A DNA stretch of 64,000 nt from Amycolatopsis benzoatilytica AK 16/65. Its GTDB lineage: Bacteria > Actinomycetota > Actinomycetes > Mycobacteriales > Pseudonocardiaceae. This document shows, piece after piece, positions 60,236 through 64,000 of this stretch. Location: assembly GCF_000383915.1 (NCBI RefSeq), contig NZ_KB912942.1, positions 3,965,795 to 4,029,794 on the forward strand, in the 5' to 3' direction. The position numbers and the translations under genes are program-made. The notes beneath the pieces were generated by a model. It was not told the DNA's origin, searched no databases, and saw only the letters and a list, made by a program, of their open reading frames with translations. Within the stretch, counting starts at the first letter, position 1, and every line of letters begins with the position of its first letter.

Positions 60236-62413
60236 GTGTCAACTCAGGGGTACGAAGCAGAACTGCGGTCCGAGCAGGAGTACGTGACCGCGCTCTACGC
60301 GCGGCTCGACGGAGAGCGCGAGCGGGCCAAGACCCGCTACACCGCTGCACTCAAGCAAAACGACGGGCTTCCGGGCGAGCGAGACGTAGCGGTGCGCGCG
60401 CTCGCCCGGGAGAACCGCCGGCTGTCCGTCGCGGATTCCGGGTTGTGTTTCGGGCGGCTGGACGCCCGCGACGGCGGCCGTTCCTACATCGGCCGGATCG
60501 GGCTTTTCGACGAGGACGACGAGTTCAAACCGGTCCTTCTCGACTGGCGCGCGCCCGCCAGCAGCGCGTTTTACACCGCGACCGCGGCTTCCCCGGAGAA
60601 TCTGCGCCGCCGACGGCAATTCCACCCCAAGGGGCGACGGGTCGCCTCGTTCACCGACGAAGTCCTCGGCAGCGGCGAGCGATCCGACGCCGACACCGAT
60701 GCCGCCCTGCTCGCCGCCGTCAACGCGCCCCGGGGCGAGGGGATGCGGGACATCGTCGCGACCATCCAGGCCGAGCAGGACCGGATCATCCGGCTCGACC
60801 ATCCGGGCGTCCTGGTCATCGAGGGCGGCCCGGGCACCGGAAAAACCGTCGTCGCACTGCACCGCGTCGCTTATCTCCTCTACACCCAGCGCGAGCGGAT
60901 GGAGCGGCACGGCGTGCTCGTCGTCGGGCCGAATCCGGCGTTCCTGGACCACATCGGCCGGGTGCTGCCGTCGCTCGGCGAGTCCGACGTGGTCTTCGCC
61001 ACCCCGGGCGGTCTCCTGCCCGGACGGCACGCGACGGACGAGGACGAGCCGGAAGCCGCGCGGGCCAAGGGATCGCTGGGGATGGTGGACGTGCTCAAGG
61101 CGGCTATCGCGGACCGGCAGGCGCTGCCGCCCGAGCCAGTCGTCCTCAAGCTCCGCGACACCGCGGTGCGGATCGACGCGGAGACCGCCGAGTGGGCTCG
61201 CGACGAGGCGCGGCAGAGCGGGCGGCCGCACAACGAGGCGCGCTCCGTCTTCGTCGAGATCGTCACGTATGTGCTCACCGAGCGTGCGATCGCCCGCATC
61301 GGCCGCGGCTGGCTCAGCCGCGACGAACGCGAAGCATGGGAAGAACTCCGCGCCGACCTGCTCGCCGAACTCAAGGCCGATCCGGAGTTCGTCCGGGCGA
61401 TAGACGCGCTCTGGCCGATCCTGACCCCGGAATCCCTGCTCGCTCCGCTCTACGCCTCCCCTGCCCGGCTCGCCGCGGCCGGCGCGGACCCGGCGCTGCA
61501 CCGCGAGCAGGGCGACGCCTGGACGCTGTCGGACATCCCGCTCCTGGACGAGCTGATCGATCTGCTCGGCAAAGCACCGGAACGCGCCAAGCAGCGCGAA
61601 AACGCGGCGGAGCGCGCCGCCGAAGCCGAGTACGCGGCCGGGGTGCTGGACATCCTCCGGCTCGACCGCGAGGAGCAGGACGAGGACATCGGCCTCACCG
61701 CCGAGCATCTGCTCTACGACACCGACCTCGCCGACCGGTTCGTCGAAACCGACACCCGCGACCTCGCCGAGCGCGCCGCCGCGGACCGGGACTGGACTTA
61801 CCGGCACGTCGTGGTGGACGAGGCGCAGGAACTGTCCGAAATGGACTGGCGGGTGCTGATGCGGCGCTGTCCGAGCCGGTCCTTCACGGTGGTCGGCGAC
61901 CTGGCCCAGCGCCGGTCCGAGGCGGGCGCGCGGGACTGGGGCGCGATGCTGGACCGCTATGTCCCTGGTCGCTGGGTCTACCGGTCGATGTCGGTCAACT
62001 ACCGCACCCCGGCGGAGATCATGGCTGTCGCGGTGACCGTGCTGGCCGAGTTCGCCCCTGCGGTGGAGCCGCCGGAATCGGTCCGGGCGTGCGGGGTCCG
62101 ACCGTGGTCGCGGAAGGTCAGCGACGACGATCTGCCTGGCGCGGTCGACGAATTCGTCCGCGCGGAGGCCGCTCGCGAAGGCACCAGCGTGGTGATCGGG
62201 CCGCCGGACGTGCCGGGCGCGGTGGCCGCGTCGGACACCAAGGGCCTGGAGTACGACGCGGTGCTGCTCGTGGACCCGGACCGGATCCTCGATGACGGCC
62301 CGCGCGGCGCGGCCGAGCTGTACGTCGCGCTCACCCGGTCGACGCAGCGGCTCGGGGTGCTGCACCGGGGACCGTTGCCGGAGATGCTGAGCGGGTTGGA
62401 GGAGCGGGCGTAA
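60236..62413 (+). CDS. HelD/HelR-like RNA polymerase-associated helicase
   Basis: The 725-residue SF1-type ATPase of the HelD family has an N-terminal helical arm (residues 1-60, SEQEYVTALYARLDGERERAKTRYTAAL), YIGRIGLFDEDDEFKPVLLDWRAPASSAFY, Walker A GGPGTGKT (residues 197-204), a central lobe, VVVDEAQELSEMDWRVLMRRCP (Walker B), TVVGDLAQR and VNYRTPAEIM, and a C-terminal ATPase half with DTKGLEYDAVLLVDP and ELYVALTRSTQRL. HelR frees RNA polymerase from rifamycin; HelD recycles it. The start is GTG 60236. The RAE-like element upstream argues for rifamycin-inducible HelR. Confidence 0.88.
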   Translation: MSTQGYEAELRSEQEYVTALYARLDGERERAKTRYTAALKQNDGLPGERDVAVRALARENRRLSVADSGLCFGRLDARDGGRSYIGRIGLFDEDDEFKPVLLDWRAPASSAFYTATAASPENLRRRRQFHPKGRRVASFTDEVLGSGERSDADTDAALLAAVNAPRGEGMRDIVATIQAEQDRIIRLDHPGVLVIEGGPGTGKTVVALHRVAYLLYTQRERMERHGVLVVGPNPAFLDHIGRVLPSLGESDVVFATPGGLLPGRHATDEDEPEAARAKGSLGMVDVLKAAIADRQALPPEPVVLKLRDTAVRIDAETAEWARDEARQSGRPHNEARSVFVEIVTYVLTERAIARIGRGWLSRDEREAWEELRADLLAELKADPEFVRAIDALWPILTPESLLAPLYASPARLAAAGADPALHREQGDAWTLSDIPLLDELIDLLGKAPERAKQRENAAERAAEAEYAAGVLDILRLDREEQDEDIGLTAEHLLYDTDLADRFVETDTRDLAERAAADRDWTYRHVVVDEAQELSEMDWRVLMRRCPSRSFTVVGDLAQRRSEAGARDWGAMLDRYVPGRWVYRSMSVNYRTPAEIMAVAVTVLAEFAPAVEPPESVRACGVRPWSRKVSDDDLPGAVDEFVRAEAAREGTSVVIGPPDVPGAVAASDTKGLEYDAVLLVDPDRILDDGPRGAAELYVALTRSTQRLGVLHRGPLPEMLSGLEERA

Positions 62414-62416
62414 CGG

Positions 62417-63382
62417 TCAGGAGCGCAGCTCGGGAGCGAGGACGCCGCTGCGCTTCAACGCTTTCAGCAGCACCCCGGTGTGCACCGAGTCGGCCAGCCG
62501 GGACCACTGCGAGCTGCCGACGAAATCGTGCAACGCGGCGATGTCGGGCAAGGTCACGTCAGCCACCAGCTGGTACTCGCCCGTCATCGCCGCCGCGTAC
62601 CGCACGAACGGCGAGCTCAGCAGTGCGCGCCCGAGCCCGTCGACGCGGTGCGGGCGGCAGCGGATCCACAGCAGCGCCTCCACCGGCAGTCCGAGAACGG
62701 CGGGCTCCACCACCGCCCGGATGAACACCCTTTCCTCCCGCCGCAACGCGTCCAGCCGGCGGCGGACGGTGGACTCCGAGGTGCCGGCGGCGCGGGCCAG
62801 CTCGTCGTGGGTCCGCCGGCCGTCCTCGCGCAGTGCGCGCACGATGGCGCGTTCCTCGCTGCTGAACACGGCGCCCTCGGTACGCCGGGGTTGCGGCGTC
62901 GGCTGCGGGAACGGGGCGAGAGCCGCCGTCTCAGCGGACGTCAGCAGGTCCGGCTGCCATTCGTGGACCGTGCGGTAGTAGCGGGTGACAGTATCAGCCG
63001 TCAGATCCTGGACACCGGGGATTCCGGCCATCTCGTCGAACATGAACGTCGGCAGCCGTGCGCGGTCGCAGAAAACCTCGGCGACCAGCTCGCGCGGTCC
63101 CGTGCTCAGGTAACAGAAGCTGGTCTCCGGCCGTACGGCGAGCGCCGTCGCGGCGGGACGGCCGAGCCCGGCCTGGCAGGTTCCGCGGAGCAACAGCGGC
63201 ACTCCGTGCGGCGAAACGGCGATAACCGTCACGACGCCGGTGCGCAGCAGCTGCGTGCCGCGACGCGCCACTGTGCGCTCCGGCGCGTCCAGCACCTCGG
63301 CGATCCGCCGCCAGGGCGCACGGCCGTCGGCTTGCAGCGCCCCGGCGATTCGCCGGTCGAGCGAGTCCAGGAGTGCGGGCAT
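62417..63382 (-). CDS. AsnC/Lrp-family regulator with two tandem modules
   Basis: The 321-residue protein contains two HTH-plus-effector modules: DSLDRRIAGALQADGRAPWRRIAEVLDAPERTVARRGTQLLRTGVV (residues ~5-50) and SSEERAIVRALREDGRRTHDELARAAGTSESTVRRRLDALRREERVF, each followed by a RAM-like ferredoxin fold. It is twice the usual Lrp length, a double-module type common in actinomycetes. It ends 3 bp from the HelR-like gene stop and is divergent from the amidase, which it may regulate. Confidence 0.88.
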   Translation of the reverse strand: MPALLDSLDRRIAGALQADGRAPWRRIAEVLDAPERTVARRGTQLLRTGVVTVIAVSPHGVPLLLRGTCQAGLGRPAATALAVRPETSFCYLSTGPRELVAEVFCDRARLPTFMFDEMAGIPGVQDLTADTVTRYYRTVHEWQPDLLTSAETAALAPFPQPTPQPRRTEGAVFSSEERAIVRALREDGRRTHDELARAAGTSESTVRRRLDALRREERVFIRAVVEPAVLGLPVEALLWIRCRPHRVDGLGRALLSSPFVRYAAAMTGEYQLVADVTLPDIAALHDFVGSSQWSRLADSVHTGVLLKALKRSGVLAPELRS

Positions 63383-63484
63383 CGGCCAATACTCTGGCTG
63401 ATTCCGCCATTTGTCGAGCCGCACTTGTCGGACCCCGGCAAGGCCAGGGAGGCTGCTGGGCATCGTCGTCCGGAAGGGATGCCT

Positions 63485-64000
63485 GTGAGCGCCGAAGAGA
63501 TCTGCTACCTGCCCGCCCGTCGGCTGGCTCATCGGCTGCGCGCCGGCGAGCTGTCCGCGCGCGAGGTAGTCCAGGCCCACCTGGACCGGATCGAGCAAGT
63601 CAACCCGCAGGTCAACGCCATCGTCACGGTGACCGCCGAGCGCGCCCTCGCCGAAGCCGCGGCAGCCGACGAGCGGCTGGCCCGCGGCGAGGCGGTCGGG
63701 CCGCTGCACGGGATCCCGGTGGCGCACAAGGAGACCCACGACGTCGCCGGCGTGCGCACCACGTACGGGTCCCCCCTTTTCGCCGACCACGTGCCGGACA
63801 CCGACACCCTCGTCGTCGAACGGATCCGTTCGGCCGGTGCGATCATGCTCGGCAAGACGAACGCCCCCGAGTTCGGCGCCGGTTCGCACACGTTCAACCC
63901 GGTCTTCGGCCCCACTCGCAACCCGTACCGCCGCGATCTGTCCGCGGGCGGCAGCAGCGGCGGTGCCGCCGCGGCTCTCGCCGCTGGCCTGCAGCCACTC
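63485..64000 (+). CDS. Amidase (amidase-signature family), 3' end outside window
   Basis: The frame stays open to the window end, showing 172 residues. It has VGPLHGIPVAHKETHDV (catalytic Lys82), VVERIRSAGAIMLGKTNAPEFGAG and NPYRRDLSAGGSSGGAAAALAAGL (cis-Ser). GTG 63485 is preferred because GGAAGGG is six bases upstream; the in-frame ATG at 63479 touches the site. It is a paralogue of the amidase at 54-55 kb. Substrate unknown. Confidence 0.87.
   Translation, partial: MSAEEICYLPARRLAHRLRAGELSAREVVQAHLDRIEQVNPQVNAIVTVTAERALAEAAAADERLARGEAVGPLHGIPVAHKETHDVAGVRTTYGSPLFADHVPDTDTLVVERIRSAGAIMLGKTNAPEFGAGSHTFNPVFGPTRNPYRRDLSAGGSSGGAAAALAAGLQPL

Noticed and set aside
60239..62365. Minus-strand open frame of 708 codons
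   Set aside because: It is antisense to the HelR-like gene and lacks any motif.

Overview
The window is high-GC DNA with strong G/C at third codon positions, many GTG starts, dense 4-bp ATGA/GTGA gene overlaps and AAGGAG-type ribosome binding sites. It carries an F420-type deazaflavin oxidoreductase gene, split LigD-type repair genes, a HelD/HelR-like helicase and many TetR/IclR/GntR/AraC regulators. This points to an actinomycete, most likely Pseudonocardiaceae (Amycolatopsis-like); the family is an inference. The left two thirds (1-42,400) is almost entirely catabolic; the right third mixes stress and repair genes, regulators and many decayed genes.

Layout. (1) 1-9.0 kb: end of an enoyl-CoA hydratase gene, then a minus-strand operon of glutathione S-transferase, CaiB-type CoA-transferase, carboxymuconolactone-decarboxylase-like protein, amidohydrolase and glutathione synthetase. 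Next come a GntR regulator with an ACS-type MFS transporter and a divergent two-subunit class I fumarase/tartrate dehydratase. (2) 8.7-10.8 kb: a scar with remnants of a PucR-type regulator, an integrase and a frameshifted SDR, plus a small secreted protein. (3) 10.8-21.8 kb: a complete meta-cleavage pathway: two-component flavin phenol-type hydroxylase, extradiol dioxygenase, semialdehyde dehydrogenase, tautomerase, decarboxylase, hydratase, aldolase and acylating acetaldehyde dehydrogenase, with IclR and AraC regulators. No ring-fission hydrolase gene is seen, so the oxalocrotonate branch is used. (4) 21.8-29.3 kb: an eight-gene operon with an ABC importer, FMN hydroxyacid oxidase, RidA, M20 deacylase, MHS transporter and SDR. 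(5) 29.4-42.4 kb: acyl-CoA type catabolism (hydratases, thiolase, PaaK-like ligase, class II aldolase/decarboxylase, SDR, MHS transporter) divergent from a Rieske dioxygenase with an FprA-type reductase and 7Fe ferredoxin. A TetR gene sits between them, flanked by identical operator motifs. (6) 42.4-56.6 kb: DoxX, HxlR, an amino acid permease, F420 oxidoreductase, TetR, a lipoprotein with a CTG-start membrane protein, a LigD activity split over three genes, an amidase, decayed xanthine-dehydrogenase, TetR, CoA-transferase and FAD-monooxygenase genes, and a broken integrase beside a CAU tRNA. (7) 56.7-64 kb: a UvrA-like drug-resistance ATPase divergent from a HelR-like RNA polymerase helicase with a rifamycin-associated-element-like inverted repeat between them, an AsnC/Lrp regulator and the start of an amidase gene.

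The strongest candidates for new biology are the glutathione-dependent catabolic operon in a lineage that normally uses mycothiol, the RAE-like element shared by two divergent resistance-type genes, the dioxygenase with its unusual electron chain and twin operators, and a membrane-protein gene that appears to start with CTG.
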